Assembly: GCF_005116645.1 (NCBI RefSeq)
Contig: NZ_SWCM01000005.1
Coordinates: 186,001 to 250,000 of the forward strand
Source: Desulfopila sp. IMCC35006
Lineage (GTDB): Bacteria > Desulfobacterota > Desulfobulbia > Desulfobulbales > Desulfocapsaceae
DNA: 64,000 nucleotides
Direction: 5' to 3'
The translations under genes and the position numbers were made by a program. Every line of letters starts with the position of its first letter. Position 1 is the first letter of the stretch. The notes beneath the pieces are model-generated. The model saw only the letters and a list, made by a program, of their open reading frames with translations. It was not told where the DNA came from and ran no database searches. Below, one piece after another: positions 7,934 to 18,139 of the stretch.

Positions 7934-9046
7934 TCAGCCTCCGGCTCTCTGCAAATCAGTGAGTCTCGCAAAACCTGCCGCCGGATCGCGGTTTTGCACC
8001 TCGATCCAGCGGGTAAGCGATACCAGGGCCAGTCCGGACAGCAGAAGATCCCTTGCCTTGTTCACCCCTTCCGTAATAGTCGCAACCCTGTCCTGCACAT
8101 AAAAAATCAACCCGCTGTTCAATATAACCGCATCAAGACGCGCCTGGTCCCCCTTGCCGGCCAGCAGCTGATACATCTTCACCGCAGCACTCTTTCTGTC
8201 CGGATCTGCCGCCAGCAACTGGGGAGCATGTTTTTTCAGGCCGCAGTCCTCCGGTTGAAACGTGAAATCGGTGAGTGTGCCGTTTTTGAGGTGCACGCCG
8301 GAAGTTGCGCCACAGACAGAACCTTCATCCATCCCCTTGTCACTGCCTGAAATACCGCCGTAGACCACGAGGGCGTCGGTATAGCCGATTGCCTGCATAA
8401 CTTCCGCCACCGGCCTGAGCAGAGCCGGGGAATAGACCCCGCGCACCGCCACCCTGGGCAGAGCGGGATGGGCCAGGGAGGCGGCAATGTTGAGCGGGGA
8501 GCCAAAACAGATCTGGGAAAGGATGCGTCCAAGCGCCATGGGGTGGACCTGGGGACTCATGCCGTTAAACAGGCCGATACCAGCCTGTCGGACGCTTTTG
8601 GCCACAAGATCGACACTGCACTCGACATCAACGCCAAGACATTCGGCCATATCAACCGTGCCACAGCTTGAGGTGATGGCCCGGGCGCCATGGCGGGCAA
8701 TGGTTACGCCCCCTGCTGCGGCGACCAGGGAGGCGGCAGTGCTGATATTAAAGGTCTTGAAACTGTCCATGCCGGTCCCGCAGTTATCGACAATGGCCAG
8801 ATCGGCCAGATCGACTTTTTCGGTATCCAGTTCATACACCGCCCGCCAGCCACCGGCGACCTCCCCTGCGGTCTCTCCTTTGGCGGTAAGAGCCGCCAGA
8901 AAGGCACCCTGCTGCATGTCCGAGACTTCACCTTCAAGTACCATGCAGAAGGCCTCATGCGATTCTTGCTGAGAGATATTTTCTCTCGCTATCAGCCGGG
9001 TAATTATATGTCCAAGTTTTTGATTTTTTTCCAGATCCATGACCAT
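7934..9046 (-). CDS. TrpD-like (glycosyltransferase family 3) phosphoribosyltransferase, non-canonical active site
   Basis: A 370-residue protein of the anthranilate phosphoribosyltransferase fold. The helical N-terminal domain is followed by a glycine loop reading NCGTGMDSFKTFNIST where TrpD has a GTGGD loop. The next conserved block reads ARHGARAITSSCGTVDMAEC instead of the usual KHG-NR-SS-GSAD-LE-LG pattern. Later HPMALGRILSQICFGSPLNI replaces the HPAMK/LGPLTNP region. These changes in PRPP- and substrate-binding segments argue against tryptophan synthesis. The gene is the first of a cobalamin-riboswitch operon ending in cobT, so a role in making or activating a cobamide lower ligand is my inference. 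An ATG at 9040 is an alternative start. Confidence 0.8.
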   Translation of the reverse strand: MVMDLEKNQKLGHIITRLIARENISQQESHEAFCMVLEGEVSDMQQGAFLAALTAKGETAGEVAGGWRAVYELDTEKVDLADLAIVDNCGTGMDSFKTFNISTAASLVAAAGGVTIARHGARAITSSCGTVDMAECLGVDVECSVDLVAKSVRQAGIGLFNGMSPQVHPMALGRILSQICFGSPLNIAASLAHPALPRVAVRGVYSPALLRPVAEVMQAIGYTDALVVYGGISGSDKGMDEGSVCGATSGVHLKNGTLTDFTFQPEDCGLKKHAPQLLAADPDRKSAAVKMYQLLAGKGDQARLDAVILNSGLIFYVQDRVATITEGVNKARDLLLSGLALVSLTRWIEVQNRDPAAGFARLTDLQRAGG

Positions 9047-9265
9047 ACTCCAGAATGGATTATTGAACGTTCAGCCTGATTTTGGTGTCTGCGCAAAATC
9101 TGCACCGAGAGGCTTCATTCATGGATACGGAAAAAGACGATACAACGAGGTGATAAGTCTCCGTATCCGCAACAATGCAGAGTCTGCAGCAACCAGACAA
9201 TACAATTTTCCAGATACAGAGAACTCCAGTGGTTAACTCTGGCGTGGACCGGCACGGCGTCCACC
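9047..9265 (-). promoter_or_regulatory. Leader between the riboswitch and the TrpD-like gene, with two hairpins
   Basis: About 220 untranslated bases separate the aptamer from the first start codon. A GTGGAC/GTCCAC hairpin lies just after the aptamer (about 9243-9263). A second, nine-base-pair stem pairs 9123-9131 with 9160-9168 around a 28-base loop. No T-run follows either, so the expression platform may act on translation or through Rho rather than by an intrinsic terminator. Confidence 0.5.
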
Positions 9266-9474
9266 TGTGCAGGCAGGCTTTCTGACTCACGAATTATCCT
9301 GCAGAACAGCCGCCTTCCCGAGATTTCCCAGTGACGAATCCTTAAAAGACAAAGATTTGGGAACACAGATTGGGTGTGCTCCCAGCTGCCGCAGCCTTCG
9401 TATACAGCAAGGACTGGCTTGTGACGGACTCACACCGTCTTTCCTTTTACCATCAATAGGTGCACCTGCAGAAG
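9266..9474 (-). ncRNA. Cobalamin riboswitch aptamer
   Basis: Read on the minus strand, the order of conserved blocks matches the B12 element. GGTGCACC and an A-rich segment lead into GGAAAGACGGTGTGAGTCC (9426-9444). The four-way-junction segment then contains CACTGGGAAATCTCGGGA, and the 3' block reads AGTCAGAAAGCCTGCCTG (9270-9287). It precedes an operon that ends in cobT, which fits cobalamin feedback. The boundaries are approximate. Confidence 0.88.
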
Positions 9475-9593
9475 ATATATATACCCTGCACACCGTGAAA
9501 AATCAAGATGCAGAGGATGGTTGAACGTACGGATCACCCGGAAAAACGCTTGCTGCATGAGCGGCCCACGGATGTACCACTTGTGCTGGTGGG
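9475..9593. other. Promoter region of the cobalamin operon
   Basis: About 120 bases lie between the 5' end of the riboswitch and the 3' end of the next minus-strand gene. It must contain the operon promoter. I see no strong -35/-10 pair and no terminator with a T-run. Confidence 0.3.
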
Positions 9594-10355
9594 TTAATTT
9601 TCACTCCAAACGAACCTGTGCGGATCAAAACCATATTGCAGGGTTGGTTTGATAATCTGGAAATACGGGGAAACATCGAAATCCCGCGGCGTGAAAAGGC
9701 TATAATGGCGAATTTGGTACATTTCCATGGAGCAGACACGACAGGAGAGGTCATCCGATTGCTGGACAATAAGTTCAGGTAATATCGGATATTTGATCGA
9801 ATGAAAGGCCTGGGCGATAAGCGAAGAACAAATCGCCTGGGTTGGATCTGCGCTGCCAAGAGACAGCAGGCGTCGCCTGAAACGTGACGGAACAGGAGGG
9901 GTGGGCACGAGATATCGGGCAAGGTCAATTATGTTTTGCAGATCGTATTTATATCCCAGACGCGAGAGGGCAAAGTTGATAACCTTTTCTATTTCATCCT
10001 CATGCAACCCGACAGGCCGGCAGATACGGGTATGAAAGGGGGCATAATGCGACAATTCGACACAACGGACGCCGTCATTTATATCAGCTTCGACGAGCAC
10101 CGGTTGTTCTTGAAAATCTTTCACCGCCGGCAGGGCTGCATCCCCGACATAAAGAGCGGCATGCGACCAACTGGATTGGGTCAGATATTTAATTGCTGCA
10201 CTGAAGGTACTGTTCCCCTCCACCAGTAAAACGTCGCCGGGACGAAGGCTGCCTGCCAGTTGTTTCGCAGTATTGGTAGCCATCCGATTGCCGCCCGGAC
10301 GCGGCTTTGCCAGGTAGTGCGCCAGGAGCCCACCTATTTTTTCGAGTATTTTCAT
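9594..10355 (-). CDS. YiiX/NlpC-P60-like permuted papain-fold hydrolase
   Basis: A 253-residue protein matching the YiiX/YebB-like permuted papain family (amidase or thioesterase-like cysteine hydrolases). The family's opening block is RPGDVLLVEGNSTFSAAIKY. The catalytic His is in SWSHAALYVG, and the catalytic Cys is in AICSSLIAQAF, in the permuted order (His before Cys). No convincing signal peptide is seen. A start at the ATG at 10283 (MATNTAK) is possible. The gene stands alone, and its substrate is unknown. Confidence 0.75.
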   Translation of the reverse strand: MKILEKIGGLLAHYLAKPRPGGNRMATNTAKQLAGSLRPGDVLLVEGNSTFSAAIKYLTQSSWSHAALYVGDAALPAVKDFQEQPVLVEADINDGVRCVELSHYAPFHTRICRPVGLHEDEIEKVINFALSRLGYKYDLQNIIDLARYLVPTPPVPSRFRRRLLSLGSADPTQAICSSLIAQAFHSIKYPILPELIVQQSDDLSCRVCSMEMYQIRHYSLFTPRDFDVSPYFQIIKPTLQYGFDPHRFVWSEN

Positions 10356-10676
10356 AGAGAGTCAGAGTGTATCCATAATGTTCATCGATCAGAATAAAAT
10401 GCCCTCGCGCTTCATCCTGTTCCCAGTCGGCCAAAAGGAGTTCTATGGTGTCGACGGGCAAAGTACTCTTTGAAAATTCATGCACCAGAATTGGCACACT
10501 CAACAAGACCACCAGCTCTGTGAATACAGCAAAAGCAATGTGAAATCAATCGGCATGCGCCAATCTTAATGTCGACAGCCTTTCGTGATAACATCGAACT
10601 TGATCTCATGCACGGGTCCAGGCGGTCCAACGACCCGGTGATCAACTTTACCAGACACTGCGTCAGCATGGGAGCT

Positions 10677-10765
10677 GTTGCATCTTGTACAAGAGCCGTT
10701 GCATTGTGAAACGCTTTTTTGCCATGTTTCTTCTCATTTACCAATTATTCGTTGCATTTCGCAAC
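10677..10765 (+). promoter_or_regulatory. Three GTTGCAT sites, candidate enhancer (activator-binding) sites
   Basis: GTTGCAT occurs at 10677, 10698 and 10751. Each is the left half of an inverted repeat. The best is GTTGCATTTCGCAAC at 10751-10765, the next GTTGCATTGTGAAAC at 10698-10712. The first leads into the palindrome TCTTGTACAAGA. The spacings of 21 and 53 bases are close to whole helical turns. They lie about 60-150 bases before a sigma-54 promoter, where enhancer-binding activators normally bind. Confidence 0.55.
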
Positions 10766-10825
10766 AGACATGATTTCATTTTAAAAACTTCCTTTATAAA
10801 CAGCACCATACCAGACAAGATCATC

Positions 10826-10841
10826 TGGCACCTATTTTGCT
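10826..10841 (+). promoter_or_regulatory. Sigma-54 promoter
   Basis: TGGCAC-CTATT-TTGCT matches the -24/-12 consensus (TGGCAC N5 TTGCW) at every constrained position. It lies 140 bases before the start of the next plus-strand gene. Confidence 0.8.
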
Positions 10842-10981
10842 AGCAGATAACAAGACAACGCCAGTTTGTGGAGAATTGAAAAAACATGCTGTTACAACTC
10901 AACCTTCCTACTCTCATGACAATGCCTTTGCCCGCAGAAACAGAATCGACAGGATCATCGCTGAAAATCAAGGGGAGAATA

Positions 10982-11911
10982 ATGCGCCATGAGGAATTTT
11001 CCTCGCGACTGCAGAGTATGTGCAATATCCTTGGCTTCGAAAACGTACAGATCAGCGAATCCTGCAGCTTCAGCTCCCCGGACAGTTATTCGGATACCAT
11101 GCAGAACTGCGGCGAGCAGGATGCGGTGATCGTGGTGTCATGCAAGGTACATTACAATCCAAATTGGGGCGGTTTATACGGTCATCCGCATTTGATTGAC
11201 CGCGTGAAAAGGAGCACGGACGAGTTATGTCCCGCCGGATTCCTTGCCCCCTTTCTGCAGCTGTACAAATTCGCCCAAGAGCATATTTATCTCACCGAGA
11301 CGAGACAGGGGGAACATCACATCACTTTCCCGAAAGATCTCGTGAAAAATGACGAAGAAAAGCCGGGGAACAGACTGTTCATTGCCCTCGACAAGGTTGC
11401 TGAACCGGATGAACACGGGGCTATCCTGCCGGTCTCAACATCCGGTTCCAGGTTCTCCTATCCACTTTCTGCCAAACTTCGACAGGCGCTCGATGCGCAA
11501 AACTATGCCTGGATCCCTGGACGAAGCATGCCAATTGGCCGGCATCTCGGCGCTGACATGTTCTTCTTTACCTGTGCTGCAGAAGAGATTGATCGAAAAG
11601 GTCCTTTTTACGCAACACTTTTCCCGTATCTGCAACAGCTGGTATCCCACCAGACACCGCACCTTCGCGCGGCGGAAATCCACCTTCGCCAGGAATTCAA
11701 TCGGGTTATCGCGCAACTCACTGCCGAACGACCAGGAACATTTCCCAAATTACTGTGTCTGGCCGGACTGGATATTGATATGGCTCCCGCCGCAGGCCAT
11801 GGAGAAAAGTACTTTGTACCATGGAAGGCCTATCTGGAAACAGTAGATGGGAGTGATTCCGAAAGATGTTCGCTGGATCAGGACGATCTGTTCGTACGAC
11901 TGATACAGTAA
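10982..11911 (+). CDS. Hypothetical protein, sigma-54 controlled
   Basis: A 309-residue protein I do not recognise. The start at 10982 has GGGGAG six bases upstream; an upstream in-frame ATG at 10886 lacks a ribosome site. There is no signal peptide or membrane helix. Histidine- and cysteine-containing stretches such as VSCKVHYNPNWGGLYGHPH are notable but match no motif I know. It is preceded by a sigma-54 promoter with three upstream repeats and followed by a hairpin, so it is probably a single-gene unit switched by an enhancer-binding activator. Confidence 0.65.
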   Translation: MRHEEFSSRLQSMCNILGFENVQISESCSFSSPDSYSDTMQNCGEQDAVIVVSCKVHYNPNWGGLYGHPHLIDRVKRSTDELCPAGFLAPFLQLYKFAQEHIYLTETRQGEHHITFPKDLVKNDEEKPGNRLFIALDKVAEPDEHGAILPVSTSGSRFSYPLSAKLRQALDAQNYAWIPGRSMPIGRHLGADMFFFTCAAEEIDRKGPFYATLFPYLQQLVSHQTPHLRAAEIHLRQEFNRVIAQLTAERPGTFPKLLCLAGLDIDMAPAAGHGEKYFVPWKAYLETVDGSDSERCSLDQDDLFVRLIQ

Positions 11912-12337
11912 CTCTCGACTGAGAGCAGGGCAGGACCGGAACAACAACAGCGACTCGATGCAGCGTCATGTTCCGGTTCTTTTGCCGCGATGCACACTCC
12001 ATTCCCGCGTATTTTCAGTAATCCTGCCATCCATCACGCACCTCAAATATTTGGACAAGATATCACCATCCAACCAATACGTATAAGTATATCGAACAAT
12101 TCCAGGCATCACCCTATCTTTTAAAATATCCAACCCGACACGCACGGGCCATCGAACGACTCCCAATTTCCAGACGATAGAACAGCTCGTTTATCATTAA
12201 ACACAAGGCCGATCGGCCACAGCAGGCACAACTCTCAGGATCTATAAACTTTTTATTTCTCCGGTGAATGATTACAGTGATATTGTTTTCATCATCTTCG
12301 GGCAGCTCAGATTCATTCCAATTCCTCCTTCATACCT
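11912..12337. other. Intergenic region with a probable terminator
   Basis: An ACCGGAAC/GTTCCGGT stem (11935-11942 with 11970-11977), followed by TCTTTT, is a plausible terminator for the preceding gene. The rest contains no recognisable gene. It must also hold the promoter of the SLC13 gene. Confidence 0.5.
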
Positions 12338-14113
<1,776 letters not shown>

Positions 14114-14120
14114 TGACTTA

Positions 14121-14185
14121 GAAATGGTTTTCTTGTTTTTCAAAGAAAATCATTTCGTTAAGGAACTTATCCCGTTTATCGGGAT
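14121..14185. terminator. Two hairpins between convergent genes
   Basis: A 14-bp stem pairs 14121-14134 with 14143-14156, with one G-U pair. A second stem ATCCCG/CGGGAT spans 14169-14185. They lie between the convergent SLC13 and zinc protease genes and probably form a bidirectional transcription end, although no strong T-run is present. Confidence 0.55.
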
Positions 14186-14222
14186 CAAATGCAGATATTT
14201 ACCACAAATTCACGCACGCTTT

Positions 14223-15068
14223 TTAGATAAAGGTATTGCAGCGGCGGATATCGCCGCTGTTCAGTCCCTCGCGGAACCATTTCACCCGCTGCCTGGAAGT
14301 TCCGTGGGTAAAGGAATCTGGAACGACATAGCCCCTGGATTTTTTCTGCAGGGTGTCGTCGCCAATCATACTGGCCGCATTGAGCGCCTCCTCCACGTCA
14401 CCAGGCTCCAGGATATGGCGCACCCGATTGGCATGATTTGCCCAGACCCCGGCAAAGCAGTCGGCCTGCAGCTCCACCTTAACCGAAAGCTGGTTGTAGG
14501 CGGCCGGTGCAAGCCGCTGCCGCTGCGCCTGTATTTTTGCGCTGATCCCCAGTAGATTCTGGACATGATGCCCTATTTCATGGGCAACCACATAGGCCTG
14601 GGCAAAATCGCCAGGAGCCTGGAGATTATGCTTCAACTCACGATAAAAACTTAGATCGATATACACCTTTTTATCTGCCGGACAGTAAAAGGGGCCGGTG
14701 GCGGACTGGGCATAGCCGCAGGCCGACTGCACCGCTCCGGTAAAGAGTACCAGCTTCGGCTTCTGGTATGCACTTCCGGCGTCCCGGAATATTACATCCC
14801 AGGTATCCTCCGTATCAGCGAGCACAACCGAGACAAAGTCGGCGAGGTGATCCTCTTCCGGACTGAGCTGCATTGACGACTGCTGCACCGGCCCGCCGCC
14901 ATCAACCAGGCCCGAATTGAGAATGACCGAAGGATCAATGCCAAAGTACATCCCCACCAGAGCAAGCAGGATGATGCCGATACCACCGCCTTTCATCTTC
15001 CCTCCGGTCAATCGAACCCCTCGCCGGTCTTCAACGTTGCTGCTTCTTCGACCTGTCTTCCATAACAT
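14223..15068 (-). CDS. Neutral zinc metallopeptidase, YpfJ/KPN_02809 family
   Basis: A 281-residue membrane-anchored protein of the putative neutral zinc metallopeptidase family. The arginine-rich N-terminus includes RGVRLTGGKMKGGGIG, typical of the family, followed by one membrane helix (about residues 28-42). The catalytic motif is VAHEIGHHVQNLLG. Downstream, VELQADCFAGVWANHA carries the third zinc-ligand region. Family length is about 280-300, so it is complete. It is followed on the same strand, 35 bases upstream, by a lipoprotein gene. Substrate unknown. Confidence 0.87.
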   Translation of the reverse strand: MLWKTGRRSSNVEDRRGVRLTGGKMKGGGIGIILLALVGMYFGIDPSVILNSGLVDGGGPVQQSSMQLSPEEDHLADFVSVVLADTEDTWDVIFRDAGSAYQKPKLVLFTGAVQSACGYAQSATGPFYCPADKKVYIDLSFYRELKHNLQAPGDFAQAYVVAHEIGHHVQNLLGISAKIQAQRQRLAPAAYNQLSVKVELQADCFAGVWANHANRVRHILEPGDVEEALNAASMIGDDTLQKKSRGYVVPDSFTHGTSRQRVKWFREGLNSGDIRRCNTFI

Positions 15069-15103
15069 CGGCTGTACCTCCAGCTTAGCGGAATAATGCC
15101 ATC

Positions 15104-15763
15104 TTACTTAATGTCGGCGATAAAGGCATTTGACGACATAATTGCAGCATTCATCTCCTTTATAAGAACATCGATCTGACCTTTAAGATCGGCAAACTCA
15201 GATTGCAGTGAGCCGATCGCCTGGGCATTGAGATTATGTTTTAAATATAAGACATTGTCGTGAAATATTTTCAGAACCGGCTCCATGCTGGCCTCGGCCC
15301 GGTGCATGCTGGTCAGCATTTCTTTATATCTCTTCTGGGTCATCTGCAGTTTTTGTTTACTGGAATCGCGGAGTTCCTTATTCTGGTATTCCTTCAGCTC
15401 CCTTTTCCATTCATCAAACAGGTCTTCAGCTACCGACTCGACTTTATCAATGGAACTGGAAACTTCTTTGGCCGATGCCAGGCTGTTTTCATAGCCACTG
15501 TTAAGCTTGTCGTAGGCTTTTTTCAGATCTGTCTCCTGCAGTTTGACCACCGAATCGAATTGCTCAAGCGCCGACTTAAACTGTTTCTGCGCATCAGCTT
15601 GGGAATCCCGGGCATCTTCAACCCGATCGACCATGATATCCCGTTTATGGATTCCAACTTTTTCCATGGCGCTGTAATAGGTTTGGGTGCAGCCACTGAA
15701 AAAGAGCAGGAACAATGCCATCATGAATAGTGTAACATACTGTTCTATTATTATTTTTTTCAT
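15104..15763 (-). CDS. DUF2959-family lipoprotein, coiled coil
   Basis: A 219-residue protein with a lipoprotein signal (MKKIIIEQ, hydrophobic stretch, lipobox FFSGC). The mature part is almost entirely helical with heptad-like patterning and matches the DUF2959 family, whose function is unknown. The start at 15763 has GGGGGAGA a few bases upstream; an in-frame ATG 30 bases further up would put extra residues before the signal peptide. It probably shares a transcript with the zinc peptidase 35 bases downstream. Confidence 0.78.
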   Translation of the reverse strand: MKKIIIEQYVTLFMMALFLLFFSGCTQTYYSAMEKVGIHKRDIMVDRVEDARDSQADAQKQFKSALEQFDSVVKLQETDLKKAYDKLNSGYENSLASAKEVSSSIDKVESVAEDLFDEWKRELKEYQNKELRDSSKQKLQMTQKRYKEMLTSMHRAEASMEPVLKIFHDNVLYLKHNLNAQAIGSLQSEFADLKGQIDVLIKEMNAAIMSSNAFIADIK

Positions 15764-16026
15764 TCTCCCCCGGCCTTTTTGGTTATCGTGCAATAGTATG
15801 AATCAATTATCGGAATTAAACTGCATTTTGCCCATGATAATCATAAGACTGCATTTCCGCAAAAATCTTGTTACATCTCCTTTACTCTGCTGGTTTCAAA
15901 AAAATTGGCATGGTATAGTTGTTTTATACCAGCGTGTATGAAACATAAAATATTCTGATTGCCCCCAAACTCAACCTGTTGGAATGGAAGGGGGTGATCA
16001 GAGAAAATATTACCGGATACGCCGTA

Positions 16027-16260
16027 ATGACCGAAATTGACAAAAACATCCACCCAAGCAACACTCCCTGCCCCGGCTGCGGCGGCTCGGGCCAGAGCTC
16101 TTTTTTCGCCGGGGCCAGCAGATTCATGCTCACCTACGAAGACTGTCCGGACTGCTGCGGTACCGGCGTAGTACTTGAGGAAACAAAACCCGAGCAAAAA
16201 GAGAGTCCGGAACCAAACCCCGCCAAAAATCCTTGCGGACCAAGTTCCTCAGAGAAATAA
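16027..16260 (+). CDS. Small protein with DnaJ-type CxxCxGxG zinc-binding repeats
   Basis: About 77 residues with two zinc-knuckle motifs, CPGCGGSG and CPDCCGTG, separated by about 23 residues. This is the spacing of a single zinc module like those in the DnaJ cysteine-rich region. The C-terminal tail is rich in Pro, Glu and Ser. The start at 16027 puts the motifs close to the N-terminus; an ATG at 15979 is an alternative. It is 19 bases before ybaK. Function unknown; a small chaperone- or RNA-associated zinc protein is possible. Confidence 0.65.
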   Translation: MTEIDKNIHPSNTPCPGCGGSGQSSFFAGASRFMLTYEDCPDCCGTGVVLEETKPEQKESPEPNPAKNPCGPSSSEK

Positions 16261-16279
16261 ATTTCTCCGTCACTAAAGT

Positions 16280-16759
16280 ATGACACCAGCCATCAACGCC
16301 GCTAAAAAACGAAAAATTGCCTACACAGTTCACCAGTATACCCATGATCCAGGCTGCGAATCTTACGGGAAAGAAGCGGCAGAAAAACTCGGTATTGCCG
16401 AAGAGAGAGTCTATAAAACGCTGGTGGTCCAGCTTGATCAGCAAAGCCTGGCGGTAGCCGTTGTCCCGGTTTCATCGATGCTCAGCATGAAGCTGATTGC
16501 CAAAGCTGCAGGATGCAAAAAAGCGACAATGGCCGAAAAAGAACTGGTGGAAAAGACAACCGGCTATGTGCTGGGCGGCGTCAGTCCGCTGGGTCAGAAA
16601 AAAAGATTAGTGACAGTGATCGACAGTTCTGCTAAAGCTTTCCCGACAATCTTTGTCAGCGCCGGACGCAGAGGTATGGAAATAGAACTCAAGCCTGCCG
16701 ACTTAGCTGCTCTCACCACGGCAACTTTTGCGGGGATCCGTCAAGGGACGGACGAGTAA
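16280..16759 (+). CDS. ybaK: Cys-tRNA(Pro) deacylase, YbaK/EbsC family
   Basis: A trans-editing enzyme that hydrolyses mischarged Cys-tRNA(Pro). The 159-residue length and the pattern fit: YTVHQYTHDPGCESYGKEAA, then GIAEERVYKTLVVQ, then a conserved Lys near KKATMAEKELVEKTTGYVLG and GGVSPLGQKKRLVTVID. The YGKEAA stretch and GGVSPLGQKK are diagnostic for YbaK. Close to the gene before it, 42 bases before trkA. Confidence 0.92.
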   Translation: MTPAINAAKKRKIAYTVHQYTHDPGCESYGKEAAEKLGIAEERVYKTLVVQLDQQSLAVAVVPVSSMLSMKLIAKAAGCKKATMAEKELVEKTTGYVLGGVSPLGQKKRLVTVIDSSAKAFPTIFVSAGRRGMEIELKPADLAALTTATFAGIRQGTDE

Positions 16760-16801
16760 GCGATCTGCTGACGGTTTCAATTCACCGAGTAAAAAATCGA
16801 T

Positions 16802-18139
16802 ATGGATATTCTGATTTACGGCACTACCGAGATGAGTTATCTGGTCGCTTCGCGGTTGCACCAGCAGCATAACATCACTCTTCTCCATGACCCGGGCGAG
16901 TTGAGTGAGAAATTTGCCAACCTGGATATCCGAATCGTCGAAGGCAGCGGTGGCGACCTTGCCGTTCTGGAAAAGATCGAGACCCATAAAACGGACCTTT
17001 TCATCGCCTGCTCAGCCCTCGATGAAGCAAATATCGTCGCCTGCTGGACGATCAAGAAAATAGTCGATACCGAAACAATCTGTTTTATCGGCAAGGCATC
17101 GCTCTACAAGAATTTTTCTTCACCAACCCATAGTCGCTATCATGTCCGCTATGATATAGACTCCATTATCTGGCCGGAAAAATTGCTCACCCAGGATATA
17201 TTTCGTATTATATCGGTGCCGGAAGCCCTCGATGTTGAATATCTGGCCGGAGGCAAGGCCAAACTCTTCGAGTATCGGATCAAGGAAGGCTCCTCCCTGA
17301 TCAATACATCCATCAAGGACTGTCATTTTCCTCAAGACGTGCTCATCCCGGGCATTACCCGGGATGGCAAACTCTTCATCCCCAAAGGGAACACCACCAT
17401 TCTGTATGGCGACAAGGTGTTTTTTATCGGTTTCGATATAGCACTTGATACCCTGGCCGCCGATTTCTTCAAACATGACAAAAAAGTAAAAACTGTTTCG
17501 ATTATCGGCGGCGGCAGTGTCGGTTTCATGCTGGCGGAAAAACTTGAGCGGACCAACAAAAAGGTGAAAATAATCGAGCAGAACCCTGAACGATGTGAAT
17601 TCCTGGCCAATTCACTCAAAAAAACCCTGGTCCTGCAGGGTAATGGCACCGATCTCGAGCTGCTGGAAAGTGAGTCGATTGCCGCAGCGGATGCATGCAT
17701 CTGCACAACCAATAATGATGAAAAAAACCTTCTCTGTTCTCTTCTCATAAAACAACTCGGGTCGAAAAGAATCGTCACCAGGGTCGGCAATATCCAGAAT
17801 TACGAGCTGTTTGAACACGTCGGCATAGACGTCGTGGTCTCACCGAAAGCGTCTGCCTTAACCGAGGTCCTGAACCGGGTGCAGGTTCGTGACGTAAACG
17901 TCCTGGCCATTTTGGAAGGCGGCAAAGGCGAGGTGTTACGACTGACCTTGCCCGATACGTTCAAGGAGGTGCAGATAAAAGATCTCAAACTCACGGCCAA
18001 CGCCATTATCGGCGTCATCATCAGAGGGCACAAAGTGCTCATCCCCAATGGCGACACCTTGCTGCTGCCGGGGGACCGACTGAAAATATTCACCATGAAA
18101 GAAGATTCGGAAATGATCAAGGAGTTCTTTTTCCGATGA
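16802..18139 (+). CDS. trkA: Trk potassium uptake regulatory NAD-binding subunit TrkA
   Basis: A cytosolic gating ring subunit of the Trk K+ transporter. The 445 residues form two RCK_N-RCK_C units. The second nucleotide-binding motif is good (VSIIGGGSVGFMLAEKLE, about residue 233). The first (MDILIYGTTEMSYLVASRL) has lost the usual glycine pattern, so only one half may bind nucleotide. GNGTDLELLESE matches the conserved region after the second Rossmann unit. The stop overlaps the trkH start in ATGA, so the subunits are translationally coupled. Confidence 0.93.
   Translation: MDILIYGTTEMSYLVASRLHQQHNITLLHDPGELSEKFANLDIRIVEGSGGDLAVLEKIETHKTDLFIACSALDEANIVACWTIKKIVDTETICFIGKASLYKNFSSPTHSRYHVRYDIDSIIWPEKLLTQDIFRIISVPEALDVEYLAGGKAKLFEYRIKEGSSLINTSIKDCHFPQDVLIPGITRDGKLFIPKGNTTILYGDKVFFIGFDIALDTLAADFFKHDKKVKTVSIIGGGSVGFMLAEKLERTNKKVKIIEQNPERCEFLANSLKKTLVLQGNGTDLELLESESIAAADACICTTNNDEKNLLCSLLIKQLGSKRIVTRVGNIQNYELFEHVGIDVVVSPKASALTEVLNRVQVRDVNVLAILEGGKGEVLRLTLPDTFKEVQIKDLKLTANAIIGVIIRGHKVLIPNGDTLLLPGDRLKIFTMKEDSEMIKEFFFR

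Larger units (their letters stand above)
10356..10981. other. 626-base intergenic region with a sigma-54 promoter and upstream repeats
   Basis: Between the YiiX-like gene (leftwards) and the next plus-strand gene. The right half contains three GTTGCAT repeats and a sigma-54 promoter, listed separately. The left half holds minus-strand open frames (10189-10512 and 10478-10744) that have no recognisable domain and are probably not genes. Confidence 0.6.

Noticed and set aside
10478-10744. 88-codon minus-strand open frame
   Set aside because: No domain, poor start context, and its region carries the enhancer-like repeats of the divergent gene.
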